Assembly: GCA_965119215.1 (NCBI GenBank)
Contig: CBCPKK010000005.1
Location: forward strand, 1-64,000
Direction of reading: 5' to 3'
DNA: 64,000 nucleotides
From: Buttiauxella sp965119215
GTDB lineage: Bacteria > Pseudomonadota > Gammaproteobacteria > Enterobacterales > Enterobacteriaceae
Part shown: in pieces, positions 16,965 through 25,737 of the stretch
Layout: each line of letters starts with the position of its first letter
How positions within the stretch are numbered: position 1 is the stretch's first letter
Notes under the pieces: model-generated
The model's database searches: none
Seen by the model: only the letters and a program-made list of their open reading frames with translations
What the model was told of the DNA's origin: nothing
Translations under genes and position numbers: made by a program

Positions 16965-17546
16965 CTACAAATTCTTTTGTTCTGCCATCACCATCATGCG
17001 TGGATAGAACTGCCAGAACAACTCTTCAAGTGCGTCATAATGCGTATCCAGATCAACCCATGAGGCTCGCAAAGCATCGAGTTTTGGTCTACGGCTAGCC
17101 ATGCCGTTGAGAACATTAGCAATAAACGCCATGTCGCTATAGCGCTCCAGCCAGCGTTCATCCCACATGTATTGATTAAGATTGATAAAGCGTGGCGGGG
17201 TATCTTGTGCAAACGGTTCGATGTTTGCGCGCGCATAGGCCACAAATTCTGGAAGTGGGATGTTTGGGCTAAGCGTCTGCCAGTGACGTGAGACGAAATG
17301 ATCCCACATCACATCCAGCGTAATCGGTGCGACACGGCGAGTCTCGGGGCGAAACCACTGGCGCGCAATCGCCACTTCCGGCAAACCATCGGTTAACACA
17401 TCCACGCGGCGGTGCATGCGAATACCCGCCACCACATCGCCAGGAAAGCTGTCATCAGGGTTGCCACGGACAAAATCTGCCAGCAAATTCCCCAGAAGTG
17501 AACTGTCAGAAAGGCTGGCGAGATGTAAATGGGCGAGAAAATTCAT
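16965..17546 (-). CDS. acpH: Acyl carrier protein phosphodiesterase AcpH
   Basis: AcpH removes the 4'-phosphopantetheine arm from holo-ACP, giving apo-ACP. The 193 residues equal E. coli AcpH (YajB) in length and are collinear throughout. The N terminus MNFLAHLHLA and the metal-binding His/Asp set (GNLLADFVRG, MHRRVD, DVMWDHF) are intact. It is transcribed divergently from queA, as in E. coli. An accessory block now separates it from malZ. Confidence 0.96.
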   Translation of the reverse strand: MNFLAHLHLASLSDSSLLGNLLADFVRGNPDDSFPGDVVAGIRMHRRVDVLTDGLPEVAIARQWFRPETRRVAPITLDVMWDHFVSRHWQTLSPNIPLPEFVAYARANIEPFAQDTPPRFINLNQYMWDERWLERYSDMAFIANVLNGMASRRPKLDALRASWVDLDTHYDALEELFWQFYPRMMVMAEQKNL

Positions 17547-17586
17547 AGTTACTTTGTCCGTTAATGGTTTTGCGGTGGCTTATTCC

Positions 17587-17615
17587 TTGCAGGGGAAGGC
17601 CCCTGGCACTAGACT
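17587..17615 (+). promoter_or_regulatory. Likely queA promoter
   Basis: TTGCAG (17587-17592) and TAGACT (17610-17615) are separated by 17 bp, a good sigma-70 layout, 35 bp before the queA ATG. Confidence 0.65.
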
Positions 17616-17649
17616 GTAGCGCCTCTTTTTAAGTCTTGAGTTCTTTACC

Positions 17650-18720
17650 ATGCGCGTTGCAGATTTCTCCTTTGAATTACCTGACTCCCTGATTGCTCAC
17701 TATCCGCAGGCGAACCGCAGTTCCTGTCGTTTGCTGTCGCTCGATGGGCCGACGGGCAAGCTTGCGCATGGCACTTTCACCGATTTGCTCGATAAGCTCA
17801 ACCCTGGAGATCTGCTGGTCTTTAACAATACCCGTGTGATCCCGGCGCGCCTTTTTGGCCGTAAAGCTAGCGGTGGCAAGATTGAAGTGCTGGTCGAGCG
17901 CATGCTGGATGACAAACGCATCCTGGCCCATATCCGCGCTTCTAAAGCACCGAAGCCGGGCGCTGAATTATTGCTGGGCGATGATGAAAGCGTACATGCC
18001 ACAATGGTTGCGCGCCACGATGCGCTGTTTGAAGTGCAGTTTGAAGATGAGCGCAGCGTACTCGAGATCTTAAACAGCATCGGCCATATGCCGCTGCCAC
18101 CGTATATCGACCGTCCGGATGAAGAGTCAGACCGCGAACTGTATCAAACAGTTTATAGCCAGAAGCCTGGTGCCGTTGCGGCCCCAACTGCGGGTCTGCA
18201 TTTTGACGAGCCTCTGCTGGAAGCGCTGCGCAACAAAGGCATTGAGCAGGCGTTTGTCACGCTGCATGTTGGCGCGGGTACATTCCAGCCAGTGCGCGTA
18301 GACAGCATTGAAGACCACATCATGCATTCCGAATACGCGGAAGTGCCGCAGGACGTCGTTGATGCAGTATTAGCCTGTAAAGCGCGTGGCAATCGTGTTA
18401 TCGCGGTGGGGACTACGTCGGTTCGTTCGCTGGAAAGTGCAGCCCAGGCCGCTAAAAATGACCTGATTGAGCCATTCTTTGGTGACACGCAAATCTTCAT
18501 CTATCCGGGTTATCAATACAAAGTGATTGATGCGCTGGTGACCAACTTCCACCTGCCGGAATCGACCCTGATCATGCTGGTATCCGCGTTTGCTGGTTAT
18601 AAAAACACCATGAATGCCTATAAAGAAGCTGTCAGCTCTGAATATCGCTTTTTTAGTTACGGGGATGCGATGTATATCACGTACAATCCGCAGGCGATTA
18701 ATGAGCGCCCAGGCGCGTAA
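17650..18720 (+). CDS. queA: tRNA preQ1 ribosyltransferase-isomerase QueA
   Basis: QueA transfers and isomerises the ribosyl part of S-adenosylmethionine onto preQ1-modified tRNA, forming epoxyqueuosine. The 356 residues match the E. coli length, with the opening MRVADFSFELPDSLIAHYP and the conserved core APTAGLHFDE and VTLHVGAGTFQPVR. It precedes tgt, which performs the preceding step, then yajC-secD-secF, in the classical order. A terminator-like hairpin lies between queA and tgt, so tgt may be only partly cotranscribed. Confidence 0.98.
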   Translation: MRVADFSFELPDSLIAHYPQANRSSCRLLSLDGPTGKLAHGTFTDLLDKLNPGDLLVFNNTRVIPARLFGRKASGGKIEVLVERMLDDKRILAHIRASKAPKPGAELLLGDDESVHATMVARHDALFEVQFEDERSVLEILNSIGHMPLPPYIDRPDEESDRELYQTVYSQKPGAVAAPTAGLHFDEPLLEALRNKGIEQAFVTLHVGAGTFQPVRVDSIEDHIMHSEYAEVPQDVVDAVLACKARGNRVIAVGTTSVRSLESAAQAAKNDLIEPFFGDTQIFIYPGYQYKVIDALVTNFHLPESTLIMLVSAFAGYKNTMNAYKEAVSSEYRFFSYGDAMYITYNPQAINERPGA

Positions 18721-18733
18721 TCACTAAATTCTG

Positions 18734-18761
18734 CGCCGCCGGATAACCCGACGGCGTTTTT
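18734..18761 (+). terminator. Hairpin with T run between queA and tgt
   Basis: CGCCG (18734-18738) pairs with CGGCG (18752-18756), extended by GG/CC inside, followed by TTTTT. It could end or attenuate queA transcripts ahead of tgt. Confidence 0.65.
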
Positions 18762-18801
18762 GTCTTAACCATCAGACTGTTTCTCTGATGCTGGAGGAAA
18801 T

Positions 18802-19947
18802 GTGAAATTTGAATTAGATACCACTGACGGACGCGCTCGCCGTGGCCGCCTGGTGTTCGAGCGTGGCCCTGAATCTGTAAAATATACAGTTGAAACGCCT
18901 GCTTTTATGCCTGTTGGCACTTACGGCACCGTAAAAGGGATGACGCCGGAAGAAGTTGAAGCCACTGGCGCGCAGATTATTCTGGGTAATACTTTCCACT
19001 TGTGGCTGCGTCCAGGTCAGGAAATCATGAAGTTGCACGGCGACTTACATGACTTCATGCAGTGGAAAGGCCCAATCCTGACTGATTCCGGCGGTTTCCA
19101 GGTATTCAGCCTCGGCGACATTCGTAAAATCACCGAAGCTGGCGTGCATTTCCGCAACCCAATCAACGGCGATGCGATTTTCCTCGATCCAGAAAAATCG
19201 ATGGAAATTCAATACGATCTGGGTTCTGACATTGTGATGATCTTTGACGAATGTACGCCGTATCCTGCTGACTGGGATTACGCGAAGCGTTCAATGGAGA
19301 TGTCTCTGCGTTGGGCACAGCGTAGCCGCGATCGCTTTGATTCTCTTGAGAATAAAAATGCGCTGTTCGGCATTATTCAGGGTAGCGTTTACGAAGATTT
19401 ACGTGATATCTCGGTAAAAGGTCTGGTAGATATAGGCTTTGATGGCTACGCTGTCGGCGGCCTGGCTGTAGGCGAACCGAAGGAAGACATGCACCGCATT
19501 CTGGAACATGTTTGCCCGCAAATCCCTGCTGACAAGCCTCGTTACCTGATGGGCGTAGGGAAACCGGAAGACCTGGTTGAGGGTGTTCGTCGCGGTATTG
19601 ATATGTTCGACTGCGTGATGCCAACTCGTAATGCACGTAATGGCCACCTTTTCGTCACCGATGGCGTGGTGAAAATCCGTAATGCGAAGTATAAAGATGA
19701 TACTTCTACGCTAGATTCAGAGTGTGATTGCTATACGTGTCGCAATTATTCACGTGCCTACTTGTATCATCTTGACCGTTGCAACGAAATACTCGGTGCG
19801 CGTCTCAACACGATTCATAACCTGCGCTATTACCAGCGTTTAATGGCTGGTTTACGCAAGGCTATTGAAGAGGGTAAATTAGAGCACTTCGTGAGTGATT
19901 TTTACGAGCGAATCGGTAAACCAGTTCCACCTTTGAATGTTGATTAA
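18802..19947 (+). CDS. tgt: tRNA-guanine transglycosylase Tgt
   Basis: Tgt exchanges guanine-34 for preQ1 in tRNAs for Asp, Asn, His and Tyr. It starts with GTG after GGAGG. The catalytic Asp in LTDSGGFQ is residue 95 and the nucleophile lies in GIDMFDCVMPTRNARNG (Asp270 region). The zinc site CDCYTC...H is complete. The protein has 381 residues against 375 in E. coli: after RLVFERG it reads PESVKYTVETPAF where E. coli has VVETPCF, a six-residue in-frame insertion in the first strand region. The rest is nearly identical to E. coli, so the insertion looks recent and is presumably tolerated. Confidence 0.97.
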   Translation: MKFELDTTDGRARRGRLVFERGPESVKYTVETPAFMPVGTYGTVKGMTPEEVEATGAQIILGNTFHLWLRPGQEIMKLHGDLHDFMQWKGPILTDSGGFQVFSLGDIRKITEAGVHFRNPINGDAIFLDPEKSMEIQYDLGSDIVMIFDECTPYPADWDYAKRSMEMSLRWAQRSRDRFDSLENKNALFGIIQGSVYEDLRDISVKGLVDIGFDGYAVGGLAVGEPKEDMHRILEHVCPQIPADKPRYLMGVGKPEDLVEGVRRGIDMFDCVMPTRNARNGHLFVTDGVVKIRNAKYKDDTSTLDSECDCYTCRNYSRAYLYHLDRCNEILGARLNTIHNLRYYQRLMAGLRKAIEEGKLEHFVSDFYERIGKPVPPLNVD

Positions 19948-19968
19948 TTTAATAATGAGGGATTTTTA

Positions 19969-20301
19969 ATGAGCTTTATCATTTCTGATGCGGTTGCTGC
20001 TACAGGTGCTTCGTCGCAGGGTAGCCCGTATTCTTTGATTCTTATGCTGGTGGTTTTTGGTCTGATTTTCTATTTCATGATCCTGCGCCCACAGCAAAAA
20101 CGTACCAAAGAGCATAAAAAGCTGATGGACTCCATCTCTAAAGGAGATGAAGTGCTGACTACCGGTGGTCTGGTTGGTCGCGTAGCGAAAGTAGCTGAAA
20201 CTGGCTATATCTCTATCGCGTTAAACGACACCACTGAAGTGGTTATCAAGCGTGATTTCGTAGCTGCCGTTCTGCCGAAAGGCACTATGAAGGCGCTGTA
20301 A
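19969..20301 (+). CDS. yajC: Sec translocon accessory subunit YajC
   Basis: YajC is a small inner-membrane protein that associates with SecDF and the SecYEG translocon. The 110 residues show one strong membrane segment (about 19-38, LILMLVVFGLIFYFMI) followed by the conserved RPQQKRTKEHKKLMDSI and a cytoplasmic beta domain. It lies between tgt (21 bp) and secD (27 bp), the usual operon arrangement. Confidence 0.97.
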   Translation: MSFIISDAVAATGASSQGSPYSLILMLVVFGLIFYFMILRPQQKRTKEHKKLMDSISKGDEVLTTGGLVGRVAKVAETGYISIALNDTTEVVIKRDFVAAVLPKGTMKAL

Positions 20302-20328
20302 TATTCGTTTTTCCCTAAGGGAACTACC

Positions 20329-22176
20329 GTGCTAAACCGCTATCCTTTGTGGAAGTACATCATGCTGATCGTCGTGTTTATCGTCGGTCTGCTATACGCA
20401 CTTCCCAACCTATATGGTGAGGATCCGGCAGTTCAGATCACTGGCGCGCGCGGCGTCGCCGCCAGTGAGCAAACGCTGATCCAGGTCCAGAACATTTTAA
20501 ACGAAGATAAAATCACCGCTAAGTCTGTGGCCCTGGAAGAGGGTGCAATTCTTGCACGCTTTGACAGCACAGATACGCAGCTGCGCGCTCGTGAAGCGCT
20601 GATGGGCGTACTGGGTGACAAATATGTTGTAGCACTTAACCTTGCTCCGGCTACACCTCGCTGGTTAAACGCTATCTCCGCACAGCCGATGAAACTCGGT
20701 CTTGATCTGCGTGGTGGTGTGCACTTCCTGATGGAAGTGGATATGGATACCGCTCTGGGTAAACTCCAGGAGCAGACCATTGATAACCTGCGTACCGATC
20801 TGCGCGACAAGGGCATTGTTTACACCAACGTACGTAAAGCTGATAACTATGGTGTAGACGTTGTCTTTCGTGACAGCAAAGCGCGTGATGACGCTATCTC
20901 TTATTTATCTCCACGCCATCGTGATCTGGTGATTTCCTCTCAGGGCAGCAACGCTATGCGTGCTGTAATGACGGATGCTCGCCTGAGCGAAGCGCGTGAA
21001 TATGCTGTTCAACAGAACATCAATATCCTGCGTAACCGTGTAAACCAACTGGGTGTTGCTGAGCCTCTGGTACAACGTCAGGGTGCGGATCGCATCGTCG
21101 TTGAGCTGCCAGGTATTCAGGATACAGCGCGTGCTAAAGAGATTCTTGGCGCGACTGCAACGCTTGAGTTCCGTTTGGTTAACACCAACGTGGATGCTTC
21201 TGCTGCGGCTTCTGGCCGTGTGCCAGGTGATTCCGAAGTGAAACAGACCCGTGAAGGTCAACCGGTTGTCCTGTACAAACGTGTGATTCTGACCGGTGAC
21301 CATATCACTGACTCCACTTCCAGCACCGATGAATACAACCAGGCTCAGGTGAACATTTCACTTGATAGCGCTGGCGGTAACATCATGTCTAACTTCACCA
21401 AGGACAACATCGGTAAACCGATGGCGACCCTGTTTGTGGAGTACAAAGACAGCGGTAAGAAAGATGCAACGGGCCGTGCAGTACTGATGAAAGAAGAAGA
21501 AGTTATCAACGTGGCGAACATTCAGTCACGCTTAGGTAACAGCTTCCGTATCACCGGTATCAGCAACCCAGCCGAAGCGCGTCAGCTTTCTCTGCTGTTA
21601 CGTGCGGGTGCATTGATTGCGCCAATTCAGATTGTTGAAGAACGTACTATCGGCCCAACCCTGGGTATGGAAAATATCCAACAAGGTCTGGAAGCATGTC
21701 TGGCAGGTCTGGCGGTTTCAATCCTCTTTATGCTGTTCTTCTATAAGAAGTTTGGCTTGATTGCGACCTCAGCATTGCTGGTTAACCTGGTAATGATTGT
21801 CGGGATTATGTCCCTGATACCTGGGGCGACGCTGACCATGCCGGGGATTGCGGGGATCGTGTTAACCCTTGCCGTCGCCGTCGATGCTAACGTACTGATA
21901 AACGAACGTATTAAGGAAGAACTTAGTAACGGGCGCTCGGTACAGCAGGCTATCCACGAAGGCTACCAGGGTGCGTTCAGCTCTATTTTCGATGCCAACA
22001 TTACGACGCTTATCAAGGTCATCATCCTGTATGCCGTAGGCACCGGGGCAATTAAAGGCTTTGCGATCACGACCGGTATTGGTGTGGCGACGTCCATGTT
22101 TACCGCAATCGTCGGTACCCGTGCCATCGTAAACCTGTTGTACGGCGGCAAACGCATCAACAAGCTGTCTATCTGA
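20329..22176 (+). CDS. secD: Protein translocase subunit SecD
   Basis: SecD works with SecF to drive late protein translocation with the proton-motive force. The 615 residues equal E. coli SecD, starting from GTG after an AAGGGAA site. An N-terminal membrane helix (about 9-27) is followed by the large periplasmic P1 domain and five more helices. The motif LGLDLRGGVHFLMEVD and the cytoplasmic-side AVAVDANVLINERIKEE, with its conserved Asp and Arg, are intact. secF begins 10 bp later. Confidence 0.98.
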   Translation: MLNRYPLWKYIMLIVVFIVGLLYALPNLYGEDPAVQITGARGVAASEQTLIQVQNILNEDKITAKSVALEEGAILARFDSTDTQLRAREALMGVLGDKYVVALNLAPATPRWLNAISAQPMKLGLDLRGGVHFLMEVDMDTALGKLQEQTIDNLRTDLRDKGIVYTNVRKADNYGVDVVFRDSKARDDAISYLSPRHRDLVISSQGSNAMRAVMTDARLSEAREYAVQQNINILRNRVNQLGVAEPLVQRQGADRIVVELPGIQDTARAKEILGATATLEFRLVNTNVDASAAASGRVPGDSEVKQTREGQPVVLYKRVILTGDHITDSTSSTDEYNQAQVNISLDSAGGNIMSNFTKDNIGKPMATLFVEYKDSGKKDATGRAVLMKEEEVINVANIQSRLGNSFRITGISNPAEARQLSLLLRAGALIAPIQIVEERTIGPTLGMENIQQGLEACLAGLAVSILFMLFFYKKFGLIATSALLVNLVMIVGIMSLIPGATLTMPGIAGIVLTLAVAVDANVLINERIKEELSNGRSVQQAIHEGYQGAFSSIFDANITTLIKVIILYAVGTGAIKGFAITTGIGVATSMFTAIVGTRAIVNLLYGGKRINKLSI

Positions 22177-22186
22177 GGAGTGCGTT

Positions 22187-23158
22187 GTGGCACAGGAATA
22201 TACTGTTGAACAATTAAACCACGGCCGTAAAGTTCATGACTTTATGCGCTGGGACTTCTGGGCATTCGGCATTTCCGGATTCCTGTTGATCCTTTCCGTG
22301 GTTATTATCGGTGTGAAAGGCTTCAACTGGGGCCTGGACTTCACCGGCGGTACGGTCATTGAAATCTCCCTGGAAAAACCAGCAGATTTAGACCTGATGC
22401 GTGAAGCATTGCAGAAAGCGGGTTTTGCTGATCCGCTGGTGCAGAACTTCGGTAGCAGCCGTGACATCATGGTACGCATGCCACCTGCTCAAGGGGAAAC
22501 CGGCGGACAGGTGTTGGGTAGCAAAGTCGTTAGCGTGATTAACGAAGCGACTAGCCAGAATGCTGGTGTAAAACGTATTGAGTTTGTCGGCCCAAGTGTT
22601 GGTGCCGATCTGGCTCAAAACGGCGCTCTGGCGTTGATGGCCGCGCTGCTTTCCATTCTGGTCTATGTTGGATTCCGCTTTGAGTGGCGTCTGGCTGCCG
22701 GTGTGGTTATCGCACTGATGCACGATGTGATCATTACCTTGGGCGTGTTGTCGTTATTCCATATTGAGATAGACCTGACCATCGTCGCATCGTTGATGTC
22801 GGTTATCGGTTACTCACTGAATGACAGCATCGTGGTATCTGACCGTATCCGTGAGAACTTCCGTAAGATTCGCCGCGGCACGCCTTACGAGATCTTCAAC
22901 GTGTCATTGACCCAAACGTTGCACCGTACATTGATCACTTCCGGTACCACTTTGGTCGTGATTCTGATGCTGTATCTCTTCGGTGGCGCGATGCTCAAAG
23001 GCTTCTCGCTGACGATGCTTATCGGTGTTTCTATCGGTACAGCGTCTTCTATCTACGTAGCGTCTGCACTGGCGCTGAAACTGGGCATGAAGCGCGAGCA
23101 CATGTTGCAGCAGAAAGTAGAGAAAGAAGGCGCAGATCAGCCGTCGATTCTGCCTTAA
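22187..23158 (+). CDS. secF: Protein translocase subunit SecF
   Basis: SecF is the partner of SecD in the export motor. The 323 residues match E. coli and begin with GTG after GAGGAG. There are six membrane helices with the signature GLDFTGGTVIEI after the first helix and SVIGYSLNDSIVVSDRIREN in helix 4-5. It ends the tgt-yajC-secDF operon and is followed by a strong terminator. In E. coli K-12 yajD lies next; here there is no coding sequence between secF and tsx. Confidence 0.98.
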   Translation: MAQEYTVEQLNHGRKVHDFMRWDFWAFGISGFLLILSVVIIGVKGFNWGLDFTGGTVIEISLEKPADLDLMREALQKAGFADPLVQNFGSSRDIMVRMPPAQGETGGQVLGSKVVSVINEATSQNAGVKRIEFVGPSVGADLAQNGALALMAALLSILVYVGFRFEWRLAAGVVIALMHDVIITLGVLSLFHIEIDLTIVASLMSVIGYSLNDSIVVSDRIRENFRKIRRGTPYEIFNVSLTQTLHRTLITSGTTLVVILMLYLFGGAMLKGFSLTMLIGVSIGTASSIYVASALALKLGMKREHMLQQKVEKEGADQPSILP

Positions 23159-23181
23159 CCTTTAAGGTTTTGCTGAAAGTG

Positions 23182-23217
23182 AAAACCGCAGCCATTTATT
23201 GTGCTGCGGTTTTTTTT
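23182..23217 (+). terminator. Terminator of the tgt-secF operon
   Basis: AAAACCGCAGC (23182-23192) pairs with GCTGCGGTTTT (23203-23213) around a 10-nt loop, continuing into a T run. Confidence 0.92.
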
Positions 23218-23250
23218 CGCCAGGGGAAATGAAGGCTGTTTACCAGAAAC

Positions 23251-23288
23251 AAAAAAGCCGATCGGCAAATAGCGGATCGGCTTTTTTT
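23251..23288 (-). terminator. Terminator of tsx (possibly bidirectional)
   Basis: An A-rich flank, stem GCCGATC (23257-23263)/GATCGGC (23275-23281) and T flank form a symmetrical hairpin between convergent secF and tsx. Confidence 0.85.
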
Positions 23289-23305
23289 ACTGATTCAGAC
23301 GCTTA

Positions 23306-24190
23306 TCAGAAGTTGTAACCTACAACCAGATAACCACCCCAACCGGTAGAACGTACGCTGAAATCACCGTTACCGAAGTCCAGGCTTGCGTCGTCATTCC
23401 ATTGACCACCGTTGTGCCAGTAACGAGCAACCACGGCATAATGGAAGTGATCGTAGTTCAGAGACAGGATGTGGCTGGAAGCGATAGAGTTGCTGGTGCG
23501 AGCATGTTTCCCGTTGTTGTCGTAGAAATTGTCGTCGCCCAGATCTGAACCCCAGTCAAAGTTGGTGAAACCGATGTAGCTCAGGTTACCGCCCCACAGG
23601 GAAGTAATCGGCACGAAGTATTTCACTTTGAAGCGGTAGCCATCCCACTCGTTTTCGTTGGATGCGCCATAGTTCTGCCACTGATATTTCGCATACACGT
23701 TCATGGACAGGCTCATTGGCAGGCCAGTGTCGATGTCGGTACCCAGACCCATGTACCAGGTGCTCTGGCGGCCATCTTTGTTGCGACCCATATCGTAGAT
23801 ATAGTTGTTAGCAACATACCATTCTTTGAACGGACCGAAAGCCAGGCTGGTATCGGTCAGTTTGTCGATAGAGAAACGCGGTTCAATTTCCATAAACAGC
23901 GGTGAACCGTGGTTCCAGATACCTTTCGCATCAGTGTTACCACCGAAGAATACTGGTGCATCAGCGTAACCGTAGAAATCAAACCAGTCTTTCTTAGCGA
24001 AAGCTTCGTATTCCAGGTAGGTATCGTTGCGGATTTGTGGTCCGAAGCGTGTGTGGTAGCTGCCCACAACGTTGACGCTTTGATGCCACCAATCAGAGAG
24101 GTATTCAGTATTTTTTGTATCTTCGGCCTGAGCCGTGAAAGAGCTTGAAAGCGCCAGGACGGTGCTAGCCGCCAAAATAATTTTTTTCAT
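23306..24190 (-). CDS. tsx: Nucleoside-specific outer membrane channel Tsx
   Basis: Tsx is a 12-stranded outer-membrane beta-barrel for nucleosides and deoxynucleosides, and a known phage T6 and colicin K receptor in E. coli. The 294-residue precursor has a signal peptide (MKKIILAASTVLALSSSFTAQA, about 22 residues). The mature barrel is rich in aromatic residues and ends with the outer-membrane signature YLVVGYNF, with a terminal Phe. The gene has a long upstream region (24191-24569) with a CRP site, consistent with the CRP/CytR/DeoR control known in E. coli. Confidence 0.97.
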   Translation of the reverse strand: MKKIILAASTVLALSSSFTAQAEDTKNTEYLSDWWHQSVNVVGSYHTRFGPQIRNDTYLEYEAFAKKDWFDFYGYADAPVFFGGNTDAKGIWNHGSPLFMEIEPRFSIDKLTDTSLAFGPFKEWYVANNYIYDMGRNKDGRQSTWYMGLGTDIDTGLPMSLSMNVYAKYQWQNYGASNENEWDGYRFKVKYFVPITSLWGGNLSYIGFTNFDWGSDLGDDNFYDNNGKHARTSNSIASSHILSLNYDHFHYAVVARYWHNGGQWNDDASLDFGNGDFSVRSTGWGGYLVVGYNF

Positions 24191-24569
24191 TTTTTATGCC
24201 ACTGTTTTTACATGATTCCCGTGAGGGCAGGAGGTGAGTTCTCACCTGGCGTCATTAACCATTCAGCTGGTTTCTTATTGACGCGCCTATTATAGAAATC
24301 CCTGCTCACAAAAATATGTTTCATTTCACATTATCGCCAAGTGCGTAATCGATTGCGTTCACGTTTGCGCACATTAAAAACGGGCGAGATTCTACCTGCT
24401 TAATGAATTTAAGCAAATAGATGGTCAATGGTTACAAATATATGTGATTAAGATCACTAGATTTAATGGCTGACAGAAAGGGTGTTCATCGCATTACATT
24501 CGATGAGTTGTAACAAAAATCGCAGATGTTACTGAGGGTTACCCCCGCAGGCGCGAGGGTAACGGGTGA
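24191..24569 (-). promoter_or_regulatory. tsx upstream region with CRP site
   Basis: This 379-bp gap between tsx and yajI holds no gene. A strong CRP-like half-site pair, TGTGA and TCACT with a 6-bp spacer, lies at 24443-24458. AT-rich stretches follow towards tsx. DeoR and CytR sites known from E. coli tsx could not be pinned down. The last ~60 bp before yajI's end contains a small GTTACCC...GGGTAAC hairpin that may terminate yajI. Confidence 0.6.
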
Positions 24570-25130
24570 TTATTGGGCCGGTAACGCCTGAGAAGGGTCG
24601 ACAGGCTGAATATCGTGAATACGCACAAAACCTAATTGCGTTGGCGAAAGACCTGAAAGCAGCAATGGAACGCTGACATCACTCGGCGCTAACACACTCG
24701 CAGGTACATTGAATTGCTGTGACTGCACATTCACTTCCTGATAGTTATCCGTGGTGCCTTGAATTTGGCCCCACTCTACTTTGCCTGTGAAGGCAGGCAG
24801 CGGATCATTGGACTCGCCTTTGATAATTAGCATCGCACGGCTGCCGTTTGCTTCTGGAGTAATACTACTCAGGGACATCTGCAAATTGCCAAGCTGGCTG
24901 TTCAGGCGCGCAGGCGTTTTAGAGCCGGGTAACAAATAAACGCCGGTCGTTGATTTGGCATTCAGCGCATTTTGCTGGGTCAGCTTGATAGTTTGGTCAC
25001 TGAGCTGCGTCATTTCTTTATTCAATGAGCCCACTTCGCTATGCATTTGGCGCACCTCAGTTTGTTGGGCGCAGGCGCTGAGGCTGACCAGGCTGGTAAC
25101 CAGGAGAATTCTTAGGTAACTCTTTGTCAT
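24570..25130 (-). CDS. yajI: DUF3251 lipoprotein YajI
   Basis: This is a predicted lipoprotein of unknown function. The chosen start, ATG 25130, follows AAGGAA and gives a short signal peptide with lipobox SLSAC, so Cys20 would be lipidated. An N-terminal coiled-coil-like stretch (EVRQMHSEVGSLNKEMTQL...) precedes a beta-rich domain (about 65-170), as in DUF3251 proteins. At 186 residues it is a little longer than E. coli YajI. The position between tsx and nrdR is conserved, and it diverges from nrdR. An upstream in-frame codon at 25193 would hide the signal peptide and was rejected. Confidence 0.88.
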   Translation of the reverse strand: MTKSYLRILLVTSLVSLSACAQQTEVRQMHSEVGSLNKEMTQLSDQTIKLTQQNALNAKSTTGVYLLPGSKTPARLNSQLGNLQMSLSSITPEANGSRAMLIIKGESNDPLPAFTGKVEWGQIQGTTDNYQEVNVQSQQFNVPASVLAPSDVSVPLLLSGLSPTQLGFVRIHDIQPVDPSQALPAQ

Positions 25131-25282
25131 CGCTAATTTTTCCTTAAAGTATCGTCCTGATTTAAGCGTAGCTCTTTGCCAATGAAAAGTCATATTTCTC
25201 CGCGATGAGGTGGCGTTGCCTTTGTACTCCTGCCACTTCGCGGTAAACTATTGTTCAATTGAATAATCCTTCAGGACGCGCC

Positions 25283-25732
25283 ATGCATTGCCCATTCTGT
25301 TTCGCAGTAGACACCAAAGTGATTGATTCCCGTCTTGTCGGCGAAGGATCATCCGTGCGTCGCCGCCGTCAGTGCCTGGTTTGTCATGAACGCTTCACGA
25401 CTTTTGAAGTGGCCGAATTAGTCATGCCACGTGTAGTAAAAAGCAATGATGTCCGTGAACCGTTTAATGAAGACAAGATGCGTCGCGGTATTTTAAAAGC
25501 GCTGGAGAAACGCCCGGTAAGTTCAGACGACGTAGAGATGGCGGTCAACCACATCAAATCCCAACTACGTGGTACAGGTGAGCGTGAAGTGCCAAGCAAA
25601 ATGATCGGCAATCTGGTCATGGAACAGCTTAAAAAACTTGATAAAGTGGCTTATATCCGCTTTGCATCGGTGTATCGCAGCTTTGAAGATATCCGCGAAT
25701 TTGGCGAAGAAATTGCCCGCTTACAGGACTAA
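25283..25732 (+). CDS. nrdR: Transcriptional repressor NrdR
   Basis: NrdR represses ribonucleotide reductase operons in response to dATP/ATP. The 149 residues match E. coli exactly in length. The zinc ribbon has Cys3, Cys6, Cys31 and Cys34, with the DNA-contact segment SVRRRRQ between them, and an ATP-cone domain follows (about 49-139). Start ATG 25283 gives the family N terminus MHCPFC. ribD begins 5 bp after its stop, so the two are coupled. Confidence 0.98.
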   Translation: MHCPFCFAVDTKVIDSRLVGEGSSVRRRRQCLVCHERFTTFEVAELVMPRVVKSNDVREPFNEDKMRRGILKALEKRPVSSDDVEMAVNHIKSQLRGTGEREVPSKMIGNLVMEQLKKLDKVAYIRFASVYRSFEDIREFGEEIARLQD

Positions 25733-25737
25733 TACCG

